A DNA stretch of 64,000 nt from NCBI GenBank assembly GCA_035539015.1, contig DATLJF010000211.1:15211-79210 (forward strand), in the 5' to 3' direction. Made by a program: the position numbers and the translations under genes. Every line of letters begins with the position of its first letter. Within the stretch, counting starts at the first letter, position 1. The notes under the pieces are model-generated. The model was given only the letters and a program-made list of their open reading frames with translations, ran no database searches and was not told the origin of the DNA. This DNA is from Stenotrophomonas_A sp035539015. Its GTDB lineage: Bacteria; Pseudomonadota; Gammaproteobacteria; Xanthomonadales; Xanthomonadaceae. Of this stretch, positions 44,302 through 53,119 are shown in pieces.

Positions 44302-45855
44302 TCACTCGCCCGCCTTGACCGCCACGTAGCTGCTGGCCTGGCCGCTGCTGACCAGCAGCATGACCACATCACCCTTCTTGTAGCTGGCCAGTTCCCGATT
44401 CAGGGCGGCCACGCTGCCTACGGGGGTACGGCCCACGCGCAGGATTACCAGGCCCGGGCTCAGCCGGGCTTCGCGGGCCGAGCTGCCGTTGACCGCGGCG
44501 ATGCGCACGCCTTCGCCCGACTTCAGGCCCATGCGCTGGCGCTCGGCCGCGCTCAGCTCGGCGACCTGGATGCCAAGCAAGGCAGCACTGGCCGGACCGG
44601 CCGGACCGGCGTCGTCGTCATTGGCGGCCTGGTTGGGGCGCACATCGGACTCCAGCCGGGTCAAGGTCACCGTGACCTCCTTCTGCTTGCCGTCGCGCAG
44701 CAGGCCGAGGCGGACCTTGGTGCCCGGCGGCAGCATGCCGATCATCGGCGGCAGGTCGCTGGCGGCGTTGATCGGGTTGCCGTTGACCGAGCGGATCACG
44801 TCGCCCACCTCCACGCCAGCGTTGCCGGCCGCGCCGTCGGCCACCAAGCCGTTGACCAGCGCGCCCTTGGTATCGGGCAACTTCAGGCCCTGCGCCTGCA
44901 AGGCGTCGATCGGCCCCACCTGTACGCCGAGCTGGCCACGGCTGACATAGCCACTGCGCTTGATCTGCTCGGCCGCACTGACCGCCAGGTCGATCGGAAT
45001 GGCAAAACTGATCCCCATGTAGCCGCCCGAGGCGGAAAAGATCTGCGAGTTGATGCCCACCACTTCGCCACGGGTATTGAGCAGCGGGCCGCCCGAATTA
45101 CCCTGGTTGATCGCCACGTCGGTCTGGATGAACGGCACGTAGCGTTGATCGGCATAGGGATTGGCACGGCCGGTAGCGCTGACGATGCCGGCGGTGACCG
45201 AGTGATCGAGCCCGAATGGCGAGCCAATCGCCACCACCCATTGCCCCGGCTTGAGCGTGTTGGAGTCACCGATGCGCACCGTGGGCAGGTTCTTGGCGTC
45301 GATCTTCAGCAGCGCCACGTCGTACTGCTCGTCGCTGCCGACGACCTTGGCCTTGAACTCGCGGCCATCGGAGAGCTTGACGTTGACCTCGCTGGCGCCT
45401 TCCACCACATGGTGGTTGGTCAGCACGTAGCCATCCTGGGAAATGATGAAGCCCGAGCCGGTGGCGCGGCCGACGATGTCGCCGTCATTGCCGCCGCGCG
45501 GCCCCTGGCGCGGTCCACCCTGGCCGGGCATGCCCGGCATGTCGAAGAAGCGGCGGAAGAATTCCGGCATCTCCTCGTCGTCGGGCATCTGCGGCTGGTC
45601 GCGGCCGGAGCGCCGCAGCATGTCCTTGCGCGTCACCTTGGTGTCGATGTTGACCACGCCCGGCCCCACTTGCTGGACCAGGTTGGTGAAGTCCGGCAGG
45701 CCGGCGACGAGCTGCGGCGCCGGGGCGGCGCTGCGGGTGGCGATGGGCGCGCTGTCGGCTGCCGGCGCGCTGGCGCCGGGCTGCTGGGCGCAGGCCGCCA
45801 GCGGAAGCGAGATCGCCAGCAGGCCGAATACCTGGTTGCGGATACGGGGATTCAT
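44302..45855 (-). CDS. mucD: Do-like serine endoprotease MucD/DegP
   Basis: Periplasmic HtrA-type protease of 517 residues. Triad His150 (TNHHVV), Asp180 (YDVALLKI), Ser255 (GNSGGPLL), followed by two PDZ domains. The N terminus reads LPLAAC with Cys22, a credible lipobox, so it may be a membrane-tethered lipoprotein. It closes the rpoE-rseA-mucD operon. AGGAGG is ten bases upstream of ATG 45855. Confidence 0.95.
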   Translation of the reverse strand: MNPRIRNQVFGLLAISLPLAACAQQPGASAPAADSAPIATRSAAPAPQLVAGLPDFTNLVQQVGPGVVNIDTKVTRKDMLRRSGRDQPQMPDDEEMPEFFRRFFDMPGMPGQGGPRQGPRGGNDGDIVGRATGSGFIISQDGYVLTNHHVVEGASEVNVKLSDGREFKAKVVGSDEQYDVALLKIDAKNLPTVRIGDSNTLKPGQWVVAIGSPFGLDHSVTAGIVSATGRANPYADQRYVPFIQTDVAINQGNSGGPLLNTRGEVVGINSQIFSASGGYMGISFAIPIDLAVSAAEQIKRSGYVSRGQLGVQVGPIDALQAQGLKLPDTKGALVNGLVADGAAGNAGVEVGDVIRSVNGNPINAASDLPPMIGMLPPGTKVRLGLLRDGKQKEVTVTLTRLESDVRPNQAANDDDAGPAGPASAALLGIQVAELSAAERQRMGLKSGEGVRIAAVNGSSAREARLSPGLVILRVGRTPVGSVAALNRELASYKKGDVVMLLVSSGQASSYVAVKAGE

Positions 45856-45964
45856 CGGAAACGCGCCTCCTAAGGACGAGGGGGGTCTGGAGCGGGACAA
45901 AGCCGGCCGGGCCGCCCGCGGTGCGGGCGGCTGGCCAATGCAGAACACTTACGAAGCGGAACTG

Positions 45965-46816
45965 TCAGCGCGGCGGCAGCGGCGGCAAACGCGATTCTTC
46001 CACCGGCACGGCCTGTGCCGGCTCGAACGGATAGAACGTCGTTGCCGGCGCCTGCCCGAAACTGGCATTGAGCGAGCTCTCGCTGCCGGCCAGGGCCGAG
46101 CGAGGCCAGGGCCTTGCCTGCACCGTGCCGGGATGGCCGAACGGATCGGCCGGGGCCACGGGATTGGCCAGCACCGGGGCCGGCGTCGCGCTGGCCACCT
46201 GTAGTTGCGGCGCGGGATCGCGCCGGGCCGCACTGGCGCGGGCAGCCTGCTGGACGCGCGTGGCCGAGGCCACGGTGCGCGCGGCGTCGCGGCGGGCAGC
46301 GGCCAGGGCCGCCGCCGGGGCCGCGGCAGCCATGCGGCCGATGGCGTTGTCGCCGTCGGGGTCGGCCGGGGCTGGCGCCGGGATCGGCGGCGCCGGCACC
46401 TGGGCGGTGGTGGCAAATACCGGGGTCGGTGCCGGGGCGGCCTGCTCAGGCAAGCGCTCACGGCTCACGAACAAGGCCAGCGCGGCGACCGACGCGGCGA
46501 TCGCACCCCCGCTCCAGCCCCAGACCCGGCGGGCCCGGCCAGGCGCAGCTTGCGCCTGCGGCGCCGGCTCGGCGGCCACGGCCAGGCGGACACGGGCGGC
46601 GAAATCGGCCGGTGCGGGCGCACTGGCCATGCCGCGCAGCACGTCGCCGCACAGCTGCCAACGTTCGTGGCAGCCGCTCAGTTCTTCGTCGTGCTGCAGC
46701 CGGCGCAACAAAAAGCGCGCTTCATCGGCTGGCAATTCGCCGTCGATCAACGCCGACAACTGCTGCCGGTAGTGGACTTCGAACTTGTCGCTGGATTGAA
46801 AAGGCTGTTGGCTCAT
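45965..46816 (-). CDS. rseA: Anti-sigma-E factor RseA
   Basis: Single-pass membrane anti-sigma factor of 283 residues. The cytosolic N-terminal domain (HYRQQLSALIDGELPADEARFLLRRLQHDEELSGCHERWQLCGDVLRG) is the RseA/MucA sigma-binding domain; one membrane segment is at about residues 101-117; the periplasmic part is a Pro/Ala-rich tail ending in LPPLPPR. ATGA overlap with rpoE. No rseB follows. Confidence 0.93.
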   Translation of the reverse strand: MSQQPFQSSDKFEVHYRQQLSALIDGELPADEARFLLRRLQHDEELSGCHERWQLCGDVLRGMASAPAPADFAARVRLAVAAEPAPQAQAAPGRARRVWGWSGGAIAASVAALALFVSRERLPEQAAPAPTPVFATTAQVPAPPIPAPAPADPDGDNAIGRMAAAAPAAALAAARRDAARTVASATRVQQAARASAARRDPAPQLQVASATPAPVLANPVAPADPFGHPGTVQARPWPRSALAGSESSLNASFGQAPATTFYPFEPAQAVPVEESRLPPLPPR

Positions 46817-47439
46817 AGACGGTCACGGTGGCGGTCGCGGGTGGCGCTGTCGGTCTCCAGCAGAGGCCGCAGCTCGGCATCGATGGCTTCGCGGGCGCGG
46901 AAGATGCGCGAGCGCACCGTTCCGATCGGGCAATCCATCTTCTGCGCGATTTCCTCGTAGCTCAGGCCCTCCACCTCGCGCAGGGTGATGGCCGCCCGGA
47001 GTTCTTCCGGCAATGCTTGGACCGCTTTCATCACGGTTTGTTCCAACTCCTGCCGCATCAATTCACGCTCCGGGGTATCGGTGTCGCGCAAGCGCGTGGC
47101 GCCATCGAACTGTTCGGCGTCGGCGACGTCGATATCGTCGGTGGGTGGCCGGCGGTTGTTCGCGACCAGGTGGTTCTTGGCGGTATTCACGGCGATTCTG
47201 TGCAACCAGGTATAGAACTGGGCGTCGCCACGAAAACTGCCCATTGCGCGATATGCGCGCAGGAAAGTCTCCTGGGCCACGTCCTGGCACTCGCTCCAGT
47301 CGCTGATGTAGCGCCCGATCAGGGCGACGATACGGTGCTGGTACTTGCGCACCAGCACATCGAACGCCGCGCTCTCGCCGCGCTGCACGCGCCGGACCAG
47401 TTCCAGGTCCAGATCCTGTGGTGTTTCGACATCGGCCAT
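46813..47439 (-). CDS. rpoE: Extracytoplasmic stress sigma factor RpoE
   Basis: Sigma-E of 208 residues with region 2 (FDVLVRKYQHRIVALIGRYISDWSECQDVAQETFLRAYRAMGSFRGDAQFYTWLHRIAVNTAKNHL) and region 4 (LREVEGLSYEEIAQKMDCPIGTVRSRIFRAREAID). ATG 47439 has AGGAGT nine bases upstream; GTG 47451 is too close to that site. Autoregulation is supported by the sigma-E-type promoter at 47477-47504. Confidence 0.96.
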   Translation of the reverse strand: MADVETPQDLDLELVRRVQRGESAAFDVLVRKYQHRIVALIGRYISDWSECQDVAQETFLRAYRAMGSFRGDAQFYTWLHRIAVNTAKNHLVANNRRPPTDDIDVADAEQFDGATRLRDTDTPERELMRQELEQTVMKAVQALPEELRAAITLREVEGLSYEEIAQKMDCPIGTVRSRIFRAREAIDAELRPLLETDSATRDRHRDRL

Positions 47440-47476
47440 GTCGGGCCGCACTCCTGTCGCCCGATCACGTCCGGGC

Positions 47477-47504
47477 TTATGACCAGCGCTGAAGGGAAAA
47501 GTTC
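47477..47504 (-). promoter_or_regulatory. Sigma-E-type promoter of the rpoE operon
   Basis: On the minus strand GAACTT (47504-47499), a 16-base spacer and TCATAA (47482-47477) match the sigma-E consensus (GAACTT, about 16, TCTRA) at nearly all positions. It gives a leader of about 30 bases before the rpoE start. Confidence 0.7.
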
Positions 47505-47584
47505 AGCGGCAGCTGCGGCTGCCACTTCACAAGATTAACGGGCGTTGCATTAGCGTGGCGACCACGGGCCGCACCTGCTGAAAG

Positions 47585-47606
47585 TCCCCAGCCATGGCTT
47601 TGGGGA
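47585..47606. promoter_or_regulatory. Palindromic hairpin upstream of the FadB-like gene
   Basis: Arms tcccca/tgggga (47585-47590, 47601-47606) flank the palindrome gccatggc. It lies 69 bases upstream of the chosen start at 47675. A factor-binding site or a leader hairpin; no known motif. Confidence 0.3.
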
Positions 47607-47674
47607 TTTGACGTGAAGGAAACAACCTCTGGATGATAACGGCCCCTTCCATACACAAGCGGATGGTCAGACCC

Positions 47675-49738
47675 ATGCTCTCAGGCTTCGATGGGCTTCG
47701 ATTCAGTCACTGGCAGACCGAGATCCGCGATGACGGCGTCGTGGTGCTCAGCCTCGATCGTGCCAATGCACCGGTCAACGCCTTCTCGCAGGACGTGCTG
47801 CTGGAGCTGGCCGAGCTGATCGAGCGCATCGCCATCGACCCGCCCCGCGGCGTGGTGATCCGCTCGGCCAAGGCCAACGGCTTCATTGCCGGCGCCGACC
47901 TCAAGGAGTTCCAGGAGTATGACCGCCGCGGCACCGTCAATGACGCCATCCGCCGCGGCCAGTCCACGTTCCAGAAGCTGGCCGAGCTGCCCTGCCCGAC
48001 CGTGGCCGCCATCCACGGCTTCTGCATGGGCGGCGGCACCGAAATCGCCCTGGCCTGCCGCTACCGCGTCGCCTCCGACGACCCGTCCACCCGGATTGGC
48101 CTGCCCGAGACCAAGCTGGGCATCTTCCCCGGCTGGGGTGGCAGCGCGCGCTTGCCGAACCTGATCGGCGCGCCGGCGGCGATGGACCTGATGTTGACCG
48201 GCCGCACCGTCTCGGCCAGCGCCGCGCGCGCCATGGGCCTGGTGGATAAAGTCGCCGCCCCCGCGGTGCTGGTGGATACCGCCGCGGCGTTGGCGCTGTC
48301 GGGCACGGTACGCCCGTTCAAGCAGCGCCTGGCCGGCTGGGCCACCAACACCTGGATCGCGCGCAAGTTGCTGGCCCCGCAGATGGCCAAGCAGGTCGGT
48401 CGCAAGGCGCGCAAGGAGCATTACCCGGCGCCGTACGCACTTATCAATGTCTGGGAACGGAGTGGCGGCAGCGGCATCCAGGCGCGCCTGGACGCCGAGC
48501 GCAAGGCGGTGGTCAAGCTGGCCAGCACCCCGACCGCGCGCAACCTGATCCGCATCTTCTTCCTGACCGAGCGACTGAAAGGGCTGGGCGGCAAGGATCA
48601 TGGGGTGAAGCACGTGCACGTGGTCGGTGCCGGCGTGATGGGCGGCGACATCGCCGCCTGGTCGGCCTACAAGGGTTTCGAGGTGACCTTGCAGGACCGC
48701 GAGCAGCGCTTCATCGACACCGCGCTGGGCCGCGCCAACGAATTGTTCAACAAGCGCGTCAAGGATGCCGGCAAGCGCCCGGCAGTGGCCGCGCGCCTGA
48801 AAAGCGACCTGGCCGGCCACGGCGTGGCCCAGGCCGACCTGGTGATCGAGGCGATCATCGAGAAGCCCGAGGCCAAGCGTGAGCTGTATCAGCAGGTAGA
48901 GCCGCAGATGAAGGCCGATGCCCTGCTCACCAGCAACACCTCTTCCATTCCGCTGACCGAACTGCGCGAGCACATCCAGCGTCCGGCGCAATTTGCCGGC
49001 CTGCACTATTTCAACCCGGTGGCGCAGATGCCGCTGGTGGAAATCGTGCAGCACGATGCCATGGCCGAAGAAACCCGCAAGCGCCTGGCCGCCTTCTGCA
49101 AGGCGCTGGACAAGCTGCCGGTGCCGGTGGCCGGCACGCCGGGGTTCCTGGTCAACCGCGTGCTGTTCCCGTACATGCTCGAAGCGGCCACTGCCTATGC
49201 CGAGGGCATCCCCGGGCCGGTGATCGACAAGGCGGCGGTGAAGTTCGGCATGCCGATGGGGCCGATCGAGCTGATCGACACCGTCGGCCTGGACGTGGCC
49301 GCCGGGGTGGGCGAAGAACTGGCGCCGTTCCTCGGCCTGCCGATCCCGGCGGCGCTGAAGACGGTGGAACCGGGCAAGCGCGGCAAGAAGGACGGCCAGG
49401 GTCTGTACAAGTGGGAGAACGGCCGAGCGGTCAAGCCAGAAGTGGCCAAGGACTACGAAGCACCGGCCGACCTGGAAGACCGCCTGATCCTGCCGCTGCT
49501 CAACGAAGCGGTGGCCTGCCTGCACGATGGCGTGGTGGCCGATGCCGACCTGCTCGATGCCGGCGTGATCTTCGGCACCGGCTTTGCGCCGTTCCGCGGC
49601 GGCCCGATCCAGCACGTGCGTGCAACGGGGGCCGATGTGTTGGTCGAACGCTTGAAGACCTTGCAGTCGCGCTATGGCGACCGCTTTGCGCCGCGGCCGG
49701 GCTGGGATGCGCCGGCGTTGCGCGAGCCGGTGGTGTAG
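47675..49738 (+). CDS. Multifunctional fatty acid oxidation enzyme (FadB/FadJ-like)
   Basis: Protein of 687 residues: N-terminal enoyl-CoA hydratase/isomerase domain (AGADLKEFQ, GFCMGGGTEIALAC, IGLPETKLGIFPGWGG) and 3-hydroxyacyl-CoA dehydrogenase (HVVGAGVMGGDIAAW, EAIIEKPEAKRELY, SNTSSIPLTEL, HYFNPVAQMPLVEIV). ATG 47675 is preferred because MLSGFDGLRFSHW is the family-like N terminus; in-frame ATG 47633 and 47663 are alternatives. No thiolase partner is adjacent; the thiolase at 21111 may serve. It is the first gene on this strand and divergent from rpoE. Confidence 0.94.
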   Translation: MLSGFDGLRFSHWQTEIRDDGVVVLSLDRANAPVNAFSQDVLLELAELIERIAIDPPRGVVIRSAKANGFIAGADLKEFQEYDRRGTVNDAIRRGQSTFQKLAELPCPTVAAIHGFCMGGGTEIALACRYRVASDDPSTRIGLPETKLGIFPGWGGSARLPNLIGAPAAMDLMLTGRTVSASAARAMGLVDKVAAPAVLVDTAAALALSGTVRPFKQRLAGWATNTWIARKLLAPQMAKQVGRKARKEHYPAPYALINVWERSGGSGIQARLDAERKAVVKLASTPTARNLIRIFFLTERLKGLGGKDHGVKHVHVVGAGVMGGDIAAWSAYKGFEVTLQDREQRFIDTALGRANELFNKRVKDAGKRPAVAARLKSDLAGHGVAQADLVIEAIIEKPEAKRELYQQVEPQMKADALLTSNTSSIPLTELREHIQRPAQFAGLHYFNPVAQMPLVEIVQHDAMAEETRKRLAAFCKALDKLPVPVAGTPGFLVNRVLFPYMLEAATAYAEGIPGPVIDKAAVKFGMPMGPIELIDTVGLDVAAGVGEELAPFLGLPIPAALKTVEPGKRGKKDGQGLYKWENGRAVKPEVAKDYEAPADLEDRLILPLLNEAVACLHDGVVADADLLDAGVIFGTGFAPFRGGPIQHVRATGADVLVERLKTLQSRYGDRFAPRPGWDAPALREPVV

Positions 49739-49762
49739 GCCGGTCTTGCCGCAAAAACAAAG

Positions 49763-49785
49763 CGCCGCCCTCGGGCGGCGTTTTT
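49763..49785. terminator. Rho-independent terminator of the FadB-like gene
   Basis: Eight-base stem cgccgccc/gggcggcg (49763-49780) with a TC loop, followed by TTTTT; an A-rich stretch precedes it, so it could act in both directions. It starts 24 bases after the stop. Confidence 0.92.
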
Positions 49786-49833
49786 GCTGGTGGGGTGGGC
49801 TTGGCGAGGACCGATGCATCGCGACTTCGTTCT

Positions 49834-49913
49834 TCGGGGCTGAAGCCCCTCCTACACCCTCCACGATCGCTATTCCTGTGTCGAGGAGGGTGTAGGAGGG
49901 GCTTCAGCCCCGA
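49834..49913. repeat. Paired REP-like element with a 29-base perfect inverted repeat
   Basis: Arms 49834-49862 and 49885-49913 are perfect reverse complements, spaced by 22 bases. Each contains a variant of the GTAG palindrome with cggggctt stems in place of cggctt, and the pair points outward (CTAC...GTAG), unlike the other pairs which point inward. Confidence 0.85.
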
Positions 49914-49964
49914 CCGCCATTTGTCAGCTGACGACGCCACGCCTGGAGTGCATCCCGCCAACGC

Positions 49965-50921
49965 TCAAGAATGCGTGTGCCCGTGGTGTCCCTGGGGATC
50001 GGCATCATGCTGATGCCCATGCCCGCCGCCCTGCACCGCGCACGCATCGCCACAATGATCCGCCTCCACCTGCAAGGTCACATGGTCGATGCCGAAGCGC
50101 TCGTGCAGCAGCGCTGCCAGTGCGCGACGCAAGCGGTCGTTGTCTACGCCTTCGGCGGCGACCACATGCACGGTCAACGCGGGCGTGCTCGATGCCAACG
50201 CCCACACATGCAGGTCATGCACGTCGAGCACACCCGGCTGCGCATGCAGCGCCTGCCGCACTGCCGCCAGGTCCAGGCCCTTGGGCACGCCTTCCAGCAA
50301 TACGTTGATCGCTTCGCGCAACAGCAGCCAGGTGCGCGGCAGCACCCACAGGCCGATCAACACGGCCAGCACCGGGTCGATCCACTGCCAGCCGGTCCAG
50401 CCGATCGCCAGCGCGCCCAGGATCACCGCCACCGAGCCGAGCATGTCGCTCCAGACTTCGAGATAGGCGCCCTTGACGTTGAGATTCTCGCCGGCGCCGG
50501 CGCGCAGCAGGCGCATCGCGATCAAGTTGATGACCAGGCCGAGGCCGGCGATCAGCAGCATGCCGGTTTCGCCGACTGCTTGCGGCTGGCGGAAACGTTG
50601 CGCCGCTTCCCACAGGATGTAGGCGCCGACCGCGAACAACAACGCGCCGTTGAGCAGTGCGCCCAGCGCTTCCAGGCGCGCATAGCCGTAGCTGCGGCGT
50701 GCATCCGGCGGGCGCCGGCTCAGCCGCACCGCGACCAGCGCGATCATCAGGCCGAGGGTATCGGTGGCCATGTGCGCGGCGTCGGACAAGAGCGCCAGGC
50801 TGCTGGTGACGAAGGCGCCAACGACCTCGGCAACGAGGAAAACGCCGGTCAGTCCGAGCGCCCACCACAGGGGCTTCTCGTGGCGAATCTCGGCAGGCGC
50901 GTGGTTGTGGTCGTGTCCCAT
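49965..50921 (-). CDS. Zinc/cobalt efflux CDF transporter (CzcD/DmeF-like)
   Basis: Cation diffusion facilitator of 318 residues with His-rich tails (GHDHNH at the start, HGHQHD and HHGHTH at the end). Six membrane helices, HMATDTLGL-type Asp/His sites (SDAAHMATD) and WSDMLGSV on helix 5. CzcD-like family; Zn(II) with Co/Cd tolerance is the usual activity. Stands alone, followed by the REP pair of 49834-49913 near its 3' end. Confidence 0.94.
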   Translation of the reverse strand: MGHDHNHAPAEIRHEKPLWWALGLTGVFLVAEVVGAFVTSSLALLSDAAHMATDTLGLMIALVAVRLSRRPPDARRSYGYARLEALGALLNGALLFAVGAYILWEAAQRFRQPQAVGETGMLLIAGLGLVINLIAMRLLRAGAGENLNVKGAYLEVWSDMLGSVAVILGALAIGWTGWQWIDPVLAVLIGLWVLPRTWLLLREAINVLLEGVPKGLDLAAVRQALHAQPGVLDVHDLHVWALASSTPALTVHVVAAEGVDNDRLRRALAALLHERFGIDHVTLQVEADHCGDACAVQGGGHGHQHDADPQGHHGHTHS

Positions 50922-50987
50922 CGGCGGGTTCCTTCAGCAGGAACCCAGCCTATGCATGCGACGGCGCGGAGACTATTACAGTGGACT

Positions 50988-51049
50988 TTGTAGGAGCGGC
51001 TTTAGCCGCGACCGCCCTCCGGCTGTCGCGGCTAAAGCCGCTCCTACAA
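50988..51049. repeat. Inward-facing REP-like pair (family A)
   Basis: Two GTAG units as a 24-base perfect inverted repeat (50988-51011 and 51026-51049) separated by 14 bases. Located between the CDF gene start and the end of mmsB. Confidence 0.9.
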
Positions 51050-51066
51050 GGAGAAAGCCCGATTTC

Positions 51067-51954
51067 TCAGTTGTCGGACACCAGCTTCACCACCGAAGAG
51101 AAATCCAGCTTGCCGTTGCCGGCCCGGCTGTTCATTGCATACAGATTGCGCGCCAGCTCGCCCAGCGGAATCGACGCGCCCACGCCCATCGCCGCTTCCA
51201 CCGCCAGGCCCAGGTCCTTGAGCATCAGGTCATTGCCGAAGCCGCCACTGTAGCCGCGCGAGGCCGGCGCGTTCTCCAGCACGCCCGGCCATGGATTGCA
51301 GACCTCCGTGGCCCAACTGCGGCCGGTGCTCACCGCCATCATCTGCGACAGCACCTTGGGGTCCAATCCATGCGCTTGGCCGAGGGCGATGGCTTCGCCG
51401 GTCACCGCCATGATCACGCCCAGCGCCATGTTGTTGCACAGCTTGGCGACCTGGCCGGCGCCACTGTCGCCGACATGGAAGATGTTCTTGCCCATCGCCT
51501 GCAGGAACGGGCGTGCCTTCTCCAGCGCATCGGCCGGTCCGCCGACAATAAAGGTCAGCGTGCCGGCGGCTGCGCCGGCGGTGCCGCCGGAAACCGGCGC
51601 ATCGAGCATCTGCAGCCCACGCGAGGCAGCCGCTTCGGCGACCTTGCGCGCGGTGGACGGGGCGATCGTGCTGCAGTCGATCACCAGCGCGCCGGCCGGG
51701 ATTTTCTCCAGGATCCCGTCTGCGCCGAGGTACAGCCCTTCGACGTGGCGGCTGGCCGGCAGCATCGAGATCACCAGTTCCGCGTCGGCCAGCGTATCGG
51801 CGGCCGAAGTGCCGGCGACCGCGCCGGCTTCGACGGCATGCGCGATGGCTTCCGGCACCAGGTCGAACACGCGCACGGCGTGCCCGGCCTTGGCGAGGTT
51901 GGCGGCCATCGGCCCGCCCATGTTGCCCAGTCCGATAAAAGCGATCCGGCTCAT
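51067..51954 (-). CDS. mmsB: 3-hydroxyisobutyrate dehydrogenase
   Basis: NAD-dependent dehydrogenase of 295 residues, oxidising 3-hydroxyisobutyrate to methylmalonate semialdehyde. Rossmann motif FIGLGNMGGPMAANLAKAGH, substrate motif DAPVSGGTAGA and the catalytic lysine in GAGQVAKLCNN. Last gene of the valine operon, 13 bases after the hydrolase gene. Confidence 0.96.
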   Translation of the reverse strand: MSRIAFIGLGNMGGPMAANLAKAGHAVRVFDLVPEAIAHAVEAGAVAGTSAADTLADAELVISMLPASRHVEGLYLGADGILEKIPAGALVIDCSTIAPSTARKVAEAAASRGLQMLDAPVSGGTAGAAAGTLTFIVGGPADALEKARPFLQAMGKNIFHVGDSGAGQVAKLCNNMALGVIMAVTGEAIALGQAHGLDPKVLSQMMAVSTGRSWATEVCNPWPGVLENAPASRGYSGGFGNDLMLKDLGLAVEAAMGVGASIPLGELARNLYAMNSRAGNGKLDFSSVVKLVSDN

Positions 51955-51967
51955 TGCTGTGTCTCCG

Positions 51968-53119
51968 TCAGGCGTGGCCGAGGTCGGCCAGCGGGTGCGC
52001 CGCGGCCGTCCAGGGCGATTGGAAGAAAGGGGCGGCCCAGGCCGCGTCGGCCTGCGCCAGGGTGGCCGGCTGCCAGTGCGGCTGGCGGTCCTTGTCGATC
52101 AGCAGCGCGCGGATGCCTTCGGCGAAATCGCCGTGCGCGGCCGCATGTAGCGCCACCCCATACTCGGTGCGAAAAGTGTCGGCCAGGCTGCGGGTACCCT
52201 CGTCGCGCTGCAGGCTCCAGGCCAGCCGCGCCGACCCCGGCGAACCCGCGGCCAGGGTCGCGCGCGCGTTCTGCAACCACGGGTCCTCGCCGGACAGGGC
52301 ATCGATCGCCGCCACCACCTGCTCCAGCGTTCCAGCCGAGACCAGGTGTTCGATCAGCTCGGCGTGCATTTGCAAAGGCCCGGGACTCAGCGGCTGCGCC
52401 AGACCTTGCAGGAATTCGCCCAGCTTCTCGCGATCAACCACCGCATCACCCCGCCAGGCATGCGCGACAAGCGCATCGACCACCGCCTCGTATTGCGCGT
52501 GCTCCAGCTTGACGTCGGCCAGCCCGGCATAGATCGCATCGCTGGCGTCCAGCGGCGCGCCGGTCAGGGCCAGGAACAGCCCGGCGCCACGCGGGACGCG
52601 CCGCATCAGCCAGCTGCCGCCCACGTCCGGGAACAGGCCGACGGTGATCTCCGGCATCGCCAGCTTCGAACGCTCGGTCACCACGCGGTGGCTGGCGCCG
52701 GCCATCAGCCCGATGCCGCCGCCCATGACGATGCCGTGGCCCCAGCACAGGATCGGCTTGGGATAAGTATGGATGGCGTAGTCGAGGCGATATTCCTCCT
52801 CGAAGAATTGCGCGGCGTAGCGATTGGCGGTGATGTCGCTGGCGCCGGAATCGCGATATTCGCGCATGCTGCGGTACAGGCCGTGCAAATCGCCGCCGGC
52901 GCAGAAAGCCTTGTCACCCGCGCCACGCATCACCACGCAGGCCACGCTGGCGTCGTCCGCCCACGCTTGCAGCTGCGCGTGCAGCAGCCGCGTCATCTCC
53001 AGCGACAAACCGTTGAGGCTCTTGGGGGCGTTGAGCGTGGCAATACCCGTCCGGTGGCCGTCGCGCCCATCGCGGGTTTCGAACAACACCGGTGCCTCAC
53101 TGCCCTGGGCCATGTTCAT
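51968..53119 (-). CDS. 3-hydroxyisobutyryl-CoA hydrolase (enoyl-CoA hydratase family)
   Basis: Crotonase-fold protein of 383 residues, the length of HIBYL-CoA hydrolases rather than the 260 residues of simple hydratases. Motifs GDKAFCAGGDLHGLYR, GIVMGGGIGLMAGASHRVVTE and PEITVGLFPDVGGSWLMRR. ATG 53119 overlaps the preceding gene stop (ATGA); GGAAGA is five bases upstream. Valine pathway context supports the assignment. Confidence 0.93.
   Translation of the reverse strand: MNMAQGSEAPVLFETRDGRDGHRTGIATLNAPKSLNGLSLEMTRLLHAQLQAWADDASVACVVMRGAGDKAFCAGGDLHGLYRSMREYRDSGASDITANRYAAQFFEEEYRLDYAIHTYPKPILCWGHGIVMGGGIGLMAGASHRVVTERSKLAMPEITVGLFPDVGGSWLMRRVPRGAGLFLALTGAPLDASDAIYAGLADVKLEHAQYEAVVDALVAHAWRGDAVVDREKLGEFLQGLAQPLSPGPLQMHAELIEHLVSAGTLEQVVAAIDALSGEDPWLQNARATLAAGSPGSARLAWSLQRDEGTRSLADTFRTEYGVALHAAAHGDFAEGIRALLIDKDRQPHWQPATLAQADAAWAAPFFQSPWTAAAHPLADLGHA

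Noticed and set aside
41576..44329. 917-codon open frame on the plus strand
   Set aside because: Spans lepB and lepA in antisense; no start context and no domain.
47681..49864. 727-codon open frame on the minus strand
   Set aside because: Antisense to the FadB-like gene, no domain visible.
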